6,995 nt of DNA from Alphaproteobacteria bacterium (lineage in GTDB: Bacteria > Pseudomonadota > Alphaproteobacteria > UBA6615). The DNA is taken from positions 1-6,995 of the forward strand of contig JABDJY010000455.1 of the NCBI GenBank assembly GCA_013003285.1, given 5' to 3'. Position numbers and translations under genes: made by a program. A model generated the notes under the pieces. That model was given only the letters and a program-made list of their open reading frames with translations. It did no database searches and was not told the DNA's origin. Below, one piece after another: positions 1-6,760 of the stretch (its first letter is position 1; each line of letters starts with the position of its first letter).

Positions 1-3000
1 GGCCCGGCAGCGCTGTCGAAGACATCTCGATGTTGAAGGCCAACCCACCGGCCTCAGCCCGTTCGCGAACCATCACGATACAGGCGTCAACGACGGCTTT
101 TAGATCAACGCGTTCTTCGTATAGAGTATCGTTGCCGGTCTCGATTTTAGAGATATCGAGAATGTCGTTAATCAAGGTCAACAGGTGCTGACCCGACTCA
201 TAAATGTGACCGGCATATTCGCGATGGGTTTCAATGTCTTCGCTATCCACAGGGCTGTCACCCATGATCTCTGCAAATCCAATGATCGCATTCAGGGGCG
301 TGCGCAGCTCATGGCTCATATTGGCTAGAAATTCCGATTTTGAACGGCTCGCCAGCTCCGCTTCTTCCTTCGCATCCAGAAGAACCTGTTCGTTTCGCTC
401 GCGCTCGATAACGCGGCCGATTAAGACCCCGACTTGGGTCGTGATCTCGAGCAAGTGAGCATCTTCTTCGACAAAGTCATCGGTAAAAAATTCCAACACC
501 GCCGCGACCTGCCGGCCCGCCATTACGGGAACAGCAAAACCCGAGAGGAGTCCCGATTTAATGCGCGCCCGAACTCTCGGATGATCCAGATAAGCCGGAC
601 CGATATCCATCCATTTGGGCTGCGCCAACGCCACAACCTCGCCGGCCAACCCGGTACCGGGTGAAATACGTGTCCGCTCTGTCTCCAGCCGAAATTCCGT
701 ACAGCGATCGGGGGAATCGAAATGCCATAGGTTGGCCGAGATAAGATCGCCTGAGCCGTCCGGGCCAAAGCGATAGGCGTGACCGACCGACCACCCCATA
801 TAAGCGCACACTTCATCCAGACAAACTTGAATAGCGTCATCAGGGTTATCGGCATGGTTGGCGGCCACCGCTATTTTTCGCAGCATTTCGGCGGCCTGCG
901 TTGTCTTCAATAGTTCCGCTTCGGCCTGTTTGCGCTCGGTGATATCGACGTTCAACACATAACAGCCAATCACTTCGCCATCGTCGCCAACATGTGGCAA
1001 ATAGGTCGTCTCATGATCGCGTACGGTGCCATCGAAAGAGATGCGGCGCTGTTCGAAATTCAACTGCTCACCGGCGAGAGCGCGCTTAAGTTTGGGCTCG
1101 ACCTTTCGAAACGTGGCTTCATCTTGAATTTCGCTCGAATGCCTGCCGATGATTTCTTCGCGGGGCTTCCCGAATAGCTCTTCGATTCCCTTATTCACCA
1201 GGCGATAGCGCAGATCGGAATCGAAATAAATGAAGTGACCCGGCATATTATCGGTGATCAAGCGAAGCCGTTGCTCGTTTTCCAGTATTTCGCGATCCGC
1301 GTTTACGCGTTCGGTGATGTCGAGCAATAGCGCGTAACAACCGAGCACCGCACCGTTCGCGTCAATCTCCGGCAAATAGGTCGAGTGGAAAGTTCGCGTA
1401 GAGCCATCCGGCGTTGTTCGTGTTTGCTCGAAGGTCTGCCGCTCGCCGTCAAGCGCCGCTTCGATATGCGGCTGAAGTTCCCGGTAACCGGCATCGCCGA
1501 CAACTTCAAAGACCGGCTTACCGATCAACTGCTCGACCGGAACACCATGGAGTTCCTCGAAGGCCTTATTGCCGAACTGATAACGTTGCTCGGCGTCGAA
1601 ATACACGATCGCGGCGCCGACATTATCGGTGATCAATTTCAGCCGTTGCTCATTCTCCTGCGCTTCGATTTCAGCACGCTTGAGCTCGGTAACATCAACG
1701 GATACGCCGTAAGTACCGACAACTTCACCTTGTTCGTCAAAGTCCGGTAGGTAAGTCGATTGGAAGCTAATATATTCTCCATCGCTCCCGACCCAACTAC
1801 GCTCGAAACTCACCTCCTCACCATCGAGTGCGGCTTCAATATAAGGGCGAGCCGCGCTGTAGTTCTCTTCGCTTTGGATTTCGCACGACTTTTTCCCGAT
1901 GATCTCGTCACGTGACAATTCAAAAAGATCGGTGAGCGCTTTGTTGGCAAACTGATACCGCTGTTCCCGGTCGAGATAAGTGATATGGGCGCCGACATTG
2001 TCGGTAATCAACTTCAACCGCTGTTGGTTTTCATGGGCCGCGATTTCGGCATCTTTGCGTTCGGTAATATCAATGGTCAGTCCATAGAGGCCAAGAACCT
2101 CACCGCTCTCATTGATATCAGGCAAGTAAGTCGACTGATAAGTGTGAAGGACACCGTCCGGCGCCGCCCGTTCGCGCTCGAAAATCGCTTCTTCGCCTCG
2201 AAGGGCCGCCTCGATATGCGGCGCAACATGCCGAAACATTTTCTCGCCCAAAACCTCGCGGGCCGTCTTGCCGATGGCCTCGTCACGCGACACACCTATA
2301 ACATCCATGAATCCTTGGTTGATGAAGCGGTAACGCTGGTCGGCATCGAGATAGATGATATTGGCGCCGACATTGTCGGTTATCATCTTCAGCCGCTGTT
2401 CGTTTTCCCTCACCAGAGTCTCGGCGCGTTTGCGCTCGGTGACATCAACAGTCAGGACGTAACAACCGGCCACCTCACCGCTCTCGATGAAGTGCGGCAA
2501 ACAAGTCGAGTGGTAGCTGCGCGGCAAGCCATCGGCCCCAACGCGTTCAAGCTCGAAAGTCACTTCTTCCCCGGCTAACGCCATTTCTGTATACGGCGTC
2601 ACTTGTCGGGCGACAGCTTCGTCCTGAATATCGCTAATGCGTTTGCCGATGATGTCTTCGCGCGCCAATCCGAATGTTTCTTCGGCGGCCTTATTGACGA
2701 ATTGGTACCGGTGGTCAGCATCGACGTAGAAAATGTTACCGCCAACACTTTCGGTGATCAGTTGTAGGCGCTGTTCGTTTTCCCGAAGTTCGGTTTCAGC
2801 CTGGGCACGCGCCGTGATATCGATCGATAACGCATAGCAACCCAATACCGCGCCGCTGCCATCAAAATGGGGCAGATAAATCGACTGGAAATTGCGTGGT
2901 GAGCCGTCGCTGGCGACCCGCGTTTGCTCGAAGATAACTTCTTCACCGGCCAGCGCCCGCTCAATATAGGGCCCCACTTCACGATACATAGCTTCGTTTT

Positions 3001-3967
3001 GGATTTCGTTAGCGTGCCTACCGACGATCTTCTCGGTCGGTAAGCCGTAAATCTCTTCGACACCTTTGCTGACGAACTGATAGCGCTGATCGCGGTCGAT
3101 ATAGATCACGTTGGCCGGCATATTGTCGGCAATCAACCGCAAGCGCTTTTCGTTGTCCTGCAGCGCTAATTCTGCCTGCTTACGTCCAGTGATGTCGACC
3201 GACAAGCCATAGCAACCGATGACCCGACCCTGATCATCGAAATGAGGCAGATAAGAAGACTGGTAAAATTTTGGGCTACCATCGGGTCCGGGCCGCTCGC
3301 GCTCGAATGTCACTTCTTCGCCGCCAAGCGCTGTGTCGATATACGGTGCGACCTGCTGGTACATATCCTCGTCGACAAGGTCGACCAAGGTCTTACCCAG
3401 AATGTGCTCGCGCGGTCTCCCGACCAGTTCGGCAAAAGCATCGTTGACGAACCGGTATCGGCGACTGGAATCGAAATAGACGATAACGGCGCCGACATTG
3501 TCGGTAATCAACTGCAGCCGATCGACACTCTCGCGCAAAGCGTTTTGGATCTGATCGCGCTCGGTTATGTCGCGGTTAATGCCAATCGTCGCGGGTTGAC
3601 CCTTCTCATCGATGTAGGAAAAGACGACAGTATCGGTGATACCTTCGCTGCCATCTTTGCGAACGATATGGGTCTCGCCCGCCCAGTATCCATCGCGTTC
3701 CACACTCTCGAGAATAGTGGCCGTCAATGCCGGACTTTCCTCCGGGCGGCGGAAGATCGACGGTGTTTGGCCGAGAACTTCATCAGCCGTATAACCAAAT
3801 ATGCGCTCCGCCGCCGGGTTCCAATCGGTGATCGTGCCGTCACTGGCCGTCACCATGAGGCCATAGCTTTGCTGCTCGCGAAACAGCGCCTGCCGTAAAG
3901 ACAGAGCCACGCCGGAAACGCCCCTTGAACTGTTTCCGCGGGCTTCGACTGGTGCCACGTTCTTCAT
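1..3967 (-). CDS. Multi-PAS/GAF sensor histidine kinase, 3' end beyond window
   Basis: This is the sensor kinase of a two-component system: it should autophosphorylate on histidine and pass the phosphate to a response regulator not seen here. The frame is open for 1322 codons from ATG 3965-3967 and exits at the left edge. Domains seen: PAS 1 at residues about 26-143 (ITDWNPAAERIFGY), seven 125-residue PAS units at 148-1022, GAF at about 1034-1186, and HisKA at about 1209-1275 with H-box FLANMSHELRTPLN, phosphoacceptor His1219, followed by LINDILDISKIE. The HATPase_c domain is off-window, so kinase activity and any receiver domain cannot be judged. There is no signal peptide or membrane segment, which suggests a cytosolic sensor. 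No LOV-type flavin-cysteine motif is present. The start is the first ATG after an in-frame TAG about 14 codons upstream; no good Shine-Dalgarno precedes it. The signal is unknown. The kinase assignment is firm; the start is fairly sure. Confidence 0.96.
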   Translation of the reverse strand, partial: MKNVAPVEARGNSSRGVSGVALSLRQALFREQQSYGLMVTASDGTITDWNPAAERIFGYTADEVLGQTPSIFRRPEESPALTATILESVERDGYWAGETHIVRKDGSEGITDTVVFSYIDEKGQPATIGINRDITERDQIQNALRESVDRLQLITDNVGAVIVYFDSSRRYRFVNDAFAELVGRPREHILGKTLVDLVDEDMYQQVAPYIDTALGGEEVTFERERPGPDGSPKFYQSSYLPHFDDQGRVIGCYGLSVDITGRKQAELALQDNEKRLRLIADNMPANVIYIDRDQRYQFVSKGVEEIYGLPTEKIVGRHANEIQNEAMYREVGPYIERALAGEEVIFEQTRVASDGSPRNFQSIYLPHFDGSGAVLGCYALSIDITARAQAETELRENEQRLQLITESVGGNIFYVDADHRYQFVNKAAEETFGLAREDIIGKRISDIQDEAVARQVTPYTEMALAGEEVTFELERVGADGLPRSYHSTCLPHFIESGEVAGCYVLTVDVTERKRAETLVRENEQRLKMITDNVGANIIYLDADQRYRFINQGFMDVIGVSRDEAIGKTAREVLGEKMFRHVAPHIEAALRGEEAIFERERAAPDGVLHTYQSTYLPDINESGEVLGLYGLTIDITERKDAEIAAHENQQRLKLITDNVGAHITYLDREQRYQFANKALTDLFELSRDEIIGKKSCEIQSEENYSAARPYIEAALDGEEVSFERSWVGSDGEYISFQSTYLPDFDEQGEVVGTYGVSVDVTELKRAEIEAQENEQRLKLITDNVGAAIVYFDAEQRYQFGNKAFEELHGVPVEQLIGKPVFEVVGDAGYRELQPHIEAALDGERQTFEQTRTTPDGSTRTFHSTYLPEIDANGAVLGCYALLLDITERVNADREILENEQRLRLITDNMPGHFIYFDSDLRYRLVNKGIEELFGKPREEIIGRHSSEIQDEATFRKVEPKLKRALAGEQLNFEQRRISFDGTVRDHETTYLPHVGDDGEVIGCYVLNVDITERKQAEAELLKTTQAAEMLRKIAVAANHADNPDDAIQVCLDEVCAYMGWSVGHAYRFGPDGSGDLISANLWHFDSPDRCTEFRLETERTRISPGTGLAGEVVALAQPKWMDIGPAYLDHPRVRARIKSGLLSGFAVPVMAGRQVAAVLEFFTDDFVEEDAHLLEITTQVGVLIGRVIERERNEQVLLDAKEEAELASRSKSEFLANMSHELRTPLNAIIGFAEIMGDSPVDSEDIETHREYAGHIYESGQHLLTLINDILDISKIETGNDTLYEERVDLKAVVDACIVMVRERAEAGGLAFNIEMSSTALPG
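902..3526 (-). repeat. Seven tandem 375-bp PAS-encoding repeats
   Basis: Seven consecutive in-frame units lie inside the kinase gene at 3152-3526, 2777-3151, 2402-2776, 2027-2401, 1652-2026, 1277-1651 and 902-1276. Each is exactly 375 bp. The landmark tcgg (plus strand) recurs at 3501, 3126, 2751, 2376, 2001, 1626 and 1251, with no indel in any unit. Each unit encodes (E/Q)xRLxLITDN(V/M), then an (I/F)xYxDxxxRY strand, an F..LxGxxREEIIG helix region, a GEExxFE motif, S(T/I)YLP, and a closing VDITERKxAE linker. The units differ by many substitutions, so these are old duplications and not recent slippage or an assembly artefact. They resemble the PAS_4-like PAS class. The upstream PAS 1 is clearly divergent and is not part of the array. 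Confidence 0.95.
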
Positions 3968-4250
3968 CGTTCGTTTTACGACCGAATTCTTTATTGCCAG
4001 GCTATGCTATTATTTTTGGCAACTATCTCTACCTATTAGTGTTTTACGCATCGGTACCGCGTCAAAAGTGCCCCAATGGCCTTTATGTACGGTTAATGAG
4101 CCGGACCCGACTGTCCCGGTTATGCTGGGTCGAGCGGCGGCAGGGTTGCCCGATGCCGATAGGTCTAATCCGTGGCAACAGCCTCCCACCGGCGTTGCAT
4201 GCTGTAGGGTAACCACTTGCACTTTTTATTAGTTGTAAGGGAATGTGCGG
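3968..4250. other. Intergenic spacer between divergent genes
   Basis: About 280 bp separate the kinase start (minus strand) from the small secreted ORF (plus strand). Promoters in both directions are expected here, but I could not identify a -35/-10 pair I would defend. The part next to the kinase (3968-4060) is AT-rich and the middle (4095-4200) is GC-rich. No tRNA, known riboswitch pattern or rho-independent terminator was recognised. The only visible structure is the pair of TTGCC/GGCAA inverted repeats. Confidence 0.5.
3994..4022. repeat. Inverted repeat TTGCCA-N17-TGGCAA upstream of the kinase gene
   Basis: Six-base perfect arms at 3994-3999 and 4017-4022 flank a 17-nt AT-rich spacer. 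The repeat lies 27-55 bp upstream of the kinase start, where an operator or promoter-proximal protein site could sit. A second pair with the same core half-sites (GTTGCC at 4145-4150, GGCAAC at 4174-4179) lies further along the same spacer. Short arms with long spacers arise easily by chance, so the regulatory reading is speculative. Confidence 0.3.
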
Positions 4251-4370
4251 ATGGCGCGTAATAGCTTGAAAGCGACAGCAGTTTTGGGTGTCGGTGCAAT
4301 CATGGCGGCGAGCCTGATCACATCCTCGTCAGCGTTGGCGCAAGGCAAGAATGTCGCCCGCCAGGACTAG
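4251..4370 (+). CDS. Short ORF with Sec signal peptide, possibly truncated secreted protein
   Basis: A 39-residue ORF starts at ATG 4251 and is preceded by a good Shine-Dalgarno, AAGGGA at 4237-4242, with 8 nt spacing. Residues 1-7 (MARNSLK) form a basic n-region and residues 8-23 a hydrophobic core. SSALA-Q gives a textbook signal peptidase I site after residue 30. Only nine residues (QGKNVARQD) follow before TAG at 4368-4370. The same frame then stays open to TGA at 4575-4577, past the ada start, which would make 108 codons if the amber were sense. No family was recognised. It may be a secreted protein broken by a nonsense mutation, a genuinely tiny exported peptide, or a fortuitous ORF. 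It is co-directional with the repair operon and 178 bp upstream of it; no functional link is evident. Confidence 0.5.
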   Translation: MARNSLKATAVLGVGAIMAASLITSSSALAQGKNVARQD

Positions 4371-4415
4371 CACCAGAGCAGCTGGGTCTATCGCGCAATC
4401 ACGATTAGGCCGGGA

Positions 4416-4426
4416 TGCAAGTTGCA
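4416..4426. promoter_or_regulatory. Candidate palindromic site TGCAA-G-TTGCA upstream of ada
   Basis: Perfect 5-bp arms surround a single central base, about 120 bp before the ada start, in the region that should carry the operon promoter. No convincing E. coli-like Ada box was found, which fits with the absence of the activator domain in this Ada. The site is short and could be chance, or could belong to decayed coding sequence of the upstream small ORF. Confidence 0.2.
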
Positions 4427-4537
4427 ACCCACGCTTAGTTCCGAATTCGACCGCAAGAACCGGAATGCGGCAGATTTCGCCCGTGCCTATATCGGTCTAA
4501 CCCTAAGGCGTGCGAAGACACACCCCAAGACTGAAAC

Positions 4538-4541
4538 GGAG
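4538..4541 (+). promoter_or_regulatory. Ribosome binding site deciding the ada start
   Basis: GGAG ends 7 nt before ATG 4549. This spacing favours that ATG over the longer GTG frame beginning at 4510 and over the in-frame ATG at 4558, which are poorly placed relative to this site. Confidence 0.65.
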
Positions 4542-4548
4542 ATCTACA

Positions 4549-5313
4549 ATGGTAGCCATGACCGATACAGTTGCTGAAACAAAACCCGATATGCCATTCG
4601 CAAACGACCATGACCGCTGGGCGGCACTGGTTGAGCGCGACGTAAACGCCGACCGGAAATTTTATTACTCGGTCGCCACCACAGGGGTTTATTGCAAACC
4701 GTCCTGCGCTGCCCGGCTCGCGCGGCGCGAAAACGTCGCGTTTCACGCCACCCCTGCCGACGCCGAACGGGCTGGGTTTCGGCCTTGCAAGCGCTGCCGC
4801 CCAAGTGAAGCCATAGCAACGATCCGCTTCGCCGTCGGCGCGTGTTCACTGGGCGCTATTCTGGTTGCCGCGACCGACAAAGGGGTCTGCGCCATCTTGC
4901 TCGACGACGATGCGGGTGCTTTGGCGCGTGATCTGCAAGACCGTTTCCCCATGGCGCAACTGATCGGTGGCGACGCGAGTTGCGAACGGCTCGTCGCCAA
5001 GGTCGTCGGTTTCGTCGAGGCGCCGGCACGCGGCCTCGATCTACCGCTCGACATACGCGGTACCGCCTTCCAGCAAAGAGTCTGGAGTACGCTGCGCGAG
5101 ATCCCAGCTGGCGAGACCGTCAGCTATAGCGCCGTCGCCGAGCGCATCGGTTCACCACAATCGGTGCGCGCTGTTGCCGGGGCTTGCGCGGCGAATGCGA
5201 TTGCCGTCGCGATCCCCTGTCATCGCGTGGTGCGCAGTGATGGCGGATTGTCGGGGTATCGCTGGGGCATTGAGCGTAAACAGTCGCTGCTGGAGCGCGA
5301 GGCGGATTCTTGA
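4549..5313 (+). CDS. ada: Ada-type DNA alkylation repair protein lacking the AraC domain
   Basis: A 254-residue suicide methyltransferase for alkylated DNA. The N-terminal Ada zinc domain (about residues 20-86) has the four cysteines Cys49, Cys53 (TTGVYCKPSC), Cys80 and Cys83 (RPCKRC). In E. coli Ada the first of these accepts methyl groups from methylphosphotriesters. The C-terminal O6-methylguanine methyltransferase domain (about 92-252) has the RGTAFQQRVW helix, the wing SYSAVAERIG, Arg207 in SVRAVAGACAANA (probable base-flipping arginine), and acceptor Cys224 in IPCHRVVRSDGGLSGYRWG. Canonical Ada is about 350 residues, with an AraC-type helix-turn-helix domain between these parts. Here CRP (83-85) is followed after about six residues by TIRFAVG, which normally comes after that domain, so roughly 100 residues are missing in frame. 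Both repair reactions look intact, whereas activator function is probably lost. First gene of a three-gene repair operon. Confidence 0.95.
   Translation: MVAMTDTVAETKPDMPFANDHDRWAALVERDVNADRKFYYSVATTGVYCKPSCAARLARRENVAFHATPADAERAGFRPCKRCRPSEAIATIRFAVGACSLGAILVAATDKGVCAILLDDDAGALARDLQDRFPMAQLIGGDASCERLVAKVVGFVEAPARGLDLPLDIRGTAFQQRVWSTLREIPAGETVSYSAVAERIGSPQSVRAVAGACAANAIAVAIPCHRVVRSDGGLSGYRWGIERKQSLLEREADS
5299..5302 (+). promoter_or_regulatory. Ribosome binding site for the TTG-initiated oxygenase gene
   Basis: GAGG lies inside the last codons of ada, 7 nt before TTG 5310. It supports the rare TTG start and translational coupling: the TTG overlaps the ada TGA by 4 nt (TTGA). No other plausible in-frame start occurs before the conserved region begins. 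Confidence 0.6.
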
Positions 5314-6059
5314 CCGTTCTCGCTCAGCGCCAATCCGTCAAAGATGCGAGCGGTTCGATCGCCACGCGGGTCGCCGCTCTCGATTGGTCCGCCGTCGCCG
5401 CACATCTTGATCGCGATGGATACAGCCACTTGTCGTCGTTGCTCACGCACGATGAATGTCAAGAATTGGCCGGGCTCTATCAGGAGGACACACGGTTCCG
5501 CAGCCGGGTTGTCATGGCGCGCCATAATTTCGGACGCGGCGAGTACAAATACTTCGCCTACCCCCTGCCGCGTCGGATCGCAAATTTACGAACGGCGCTC
5601 TACCGACCACTGTCAACGATCGCAAATCAGTGGGCCGAAACCCTGGGCAACGACATACGCTTTCCCGCCGGGCACAAAGCCTATCTGGCGCGCTGCCACA
5701 ACGCCGGCCAAAGCAAGCCGACGCCGCTCATGCTGCGCTACGAGGCGGGCGATTATAACTGTCTGCATCAAGACCTTTATGGCGAGCATGTCTTCCCGCT
5801 GCAGGCCGTGTTCATGCTGTCGGCGCCGGATGACGACTTCACCGGCGGTGAGTTCATCCTCACCGAACAACGCTCGCGCATGCAGTCGCGCGCCGAAGTG
5901 GTACAATTGCGGCAAGGCGATGGCGTGATTTTCCCGGTACATAATCGACCCGTTCAAGGCAAACGCGGCGCCTATCGCGTGAATATGCGGCACGGCGTGA
6001 GCCGGATACATTCAGGCTGCCGCCAAACCCTCGGCGTCATATTCCACGACGCCGCATAA
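5310..6059 (+). CDS. 2-oxoglutarate/Fe(II)-dependent oxygenase of the alkylation-repair operon
   Basis: A 249-residue non-heme iron dioxygenase. The jelly-roll metal triad is visible: His153 and Asp155 (LHQDLYGEH) and His228 (MRHGVSRI), with Arg238 ten residues later as the probable 2-oxoglutarate carboxylate ligand. TGGEF at 178-182 is the usual strand before the second half of the fold. The N-terminal half carries RSRVVMARHNFGRGEYKYF and YPLPRRI, which I recall as hallmarks of a proteobacterial family annotated as an oxygenase acting on damaged DNA (Pfam DUF2086/PF09859, from memory). It is not an AlkB paralogue by sequence: it lacks the AlkB NRY and NLTFR motifs. It overlaps ada by 4 nt with a TTG start and is followed 14 nt later by alkB, so cotranscription and a role in alkylation damage are likely. 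The substrate is not established from sequence; an RNA, nucleotide or protein substrate remains possible. Confidence 0.9.
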   Translation: MTVLAQRQSVKDASGSIATRVAALDWSAVAAHLDRDGYSHLSSLLTHDECQELAGLYQEDTRFRSRVVMARHNFGRGEYKYFAYPLPRRIANLRTALYRPLSTIANQWAETLGNDIRFPAGHKAYLARCHNAGQSKPTPLMLRYEAGDYNCLHQDLYGEHVFPLQAVFMLSAPDDDFTGGEFILTEQRSRMQSRAEVVQLRQGDGVIFPVHNRPVQGKRGAYRVNMRHGVSRIHSGCRQTLGVIFHDAA

Positions 6060-6073
6060 CGTTAACCGGCGAC

Positions 6074-6760
6074 ATGGTCATGGCAGATCTGTTCAGCGAA
6101 TTGGAACCCGAACCTCAGCCGCCGGAAGCACTGGGCGACGGCGCGACCCTGCTGCGGGGCTTCGCTGCCGCCGAGGCGCGTGACCTGGTTGCCGCGCTGG
6201 GATCGATCACCGCGGCGGCGCCGTTTCGCCATATGGTCACACCGGGCGGCCACACCATGTCGGTCGCCATGACGAATTGCGGCGACGCTGGTTGGGTAAG
6301 CGACCGCGGTGGCTATCGCTATGCGACGCGCGATCCAGAATCCGGTCGGGCCTGGCCAGAGATGCCAACTATCTTCCATGACCTCGCTGCCCGAGCGGCC
6401 GCGGCCGGTGGTTTTGGCGGATTTTCAGCAAATTCCTGTCTTATCAACCGTTACGAGCCCAAGGCCCGCATGTCGCTGCACCAAGATAAAGATGAGGGTG
6501 ATTTCAGCGCGCCCATCGTGTCGATTTCGCTCGGCTTGCCGGCAACATTTCTGTTTGGGGGGATGAAGCGCAGCGATCGTCCCCAGCGTTTTCGGCTGGA
6601 AAGCGGCGATGTCGTGGTCTGGGGGGGCGCGACCCGCATGGCCTATCACGGCGTGGCCCCGCTCGCCGCGGGAGAGTCACCCTTAACGGGCGGGGTCCGT
6701 ATTAATTTGACGTTCCGCAGGGCTCAGCTCGTGGCAGATTCTAGGCCGTCTCAAACATGA
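6074..6760 (+). CDS. alkB: AlkB, DNA oxidative demethylase
   Basis: AlkB uses Fe(II), 2-oxoglutarate and oxygen to remove methyl groups directly from 1-methyladenine and 3-methylcytosine in DNA and RNA, releasing formaldehyde. At 228 residues it is close to the usual length (about 216 in E. coli). Motifs: PFRHMVTPGG (50-59), MSVAMTNCG (62-70), CLINRY (122-127), the iron ligands His136 and Asp138 in LHQDKDE, His192 in YHGV, and the 2-oxoglutarate-binding arginines Arg209 and Arg215 in RINLTFR. Asp140 matches the active-site Asp after the HxD motif. All expected catalytic residues are present. Two starts are possible: ATG 6074 and ATG 6080. The second gives MADLF, which lines up with the family N-terminus, but neither has a strong Shine-Dalgarno. 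It is the last gene of the ada-oxygenase-alkB operon. Confidence 0.97.
   Translation: MVMADLFSELEPEPQPPEALGDGATLLRGFAAAEARDLVAALGSITAAAPFRHMVTPGGHTMSVAMTNCGDAGWVSDRGGYRYATRDPESGRAWPEMPTIFHDLAARAAAAGGFGGFSANSCLINRYEPKARMSLHQDKDEGDFSAPIVSISLGLPATFLFGGMKRSDRPQRFRLESGDVVVWGGATRMAYHGVAPLAAGESPLTGGVRINLTFRRAQLVADSRPSQT

Noticed and set aside
902..3526. Regularly spaced repeats resembling a CRISPR or other non-coding array
   Set aside because: The period is 375 bp, in frame and degenerate at codon level; the units encode PAS domains.
3242..3898. 218-codon plus-strand ORF, and similar plus-strand ORFs at 1985-2578 and 1385-1750
   Set aside because: They lie antisense to the kinase gene, and their translations are repetitive complements of the PAS repeats with no recognisable domain. 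The minus-strand frame explains the sequence fully.
1..3967. Light-sensing (LOV) PAS domain in the kinase
   Set aside because: No NCRFLQ-type flavin-cysteine motif occurs in any of the eight PAS domains; the GCY cysteine lies on a different strand.
4098..4140. GACCC/GGGTC stem near 4100-4135 as a terminator
   Set aside because: Only about five base pairs, an 18-nt loop and no following T-run.
3925..4212. 95-codon plus-strand ORF across the spacer
   Set aside because: It overlaps the kinase start antisense, has no ribosome binding site and gives a composition-driven translation with no domain.
4510..4548. Upstream GTG start extending Ada by 13 residues
   Set aside because: The extension is Arg-rich and not Ada-like, and a GGAG ribosome binding site sits 7 nt before ATG 4549.
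5344..5928. 194-codon ORF in another frame of the oxygenase gene
   Set aside because: It is Arg/Ser/Cys-rich in the manner of frame shadows, while the frame from TTG 5310 carries the complete iron and 2-oxoglutarate motifs.
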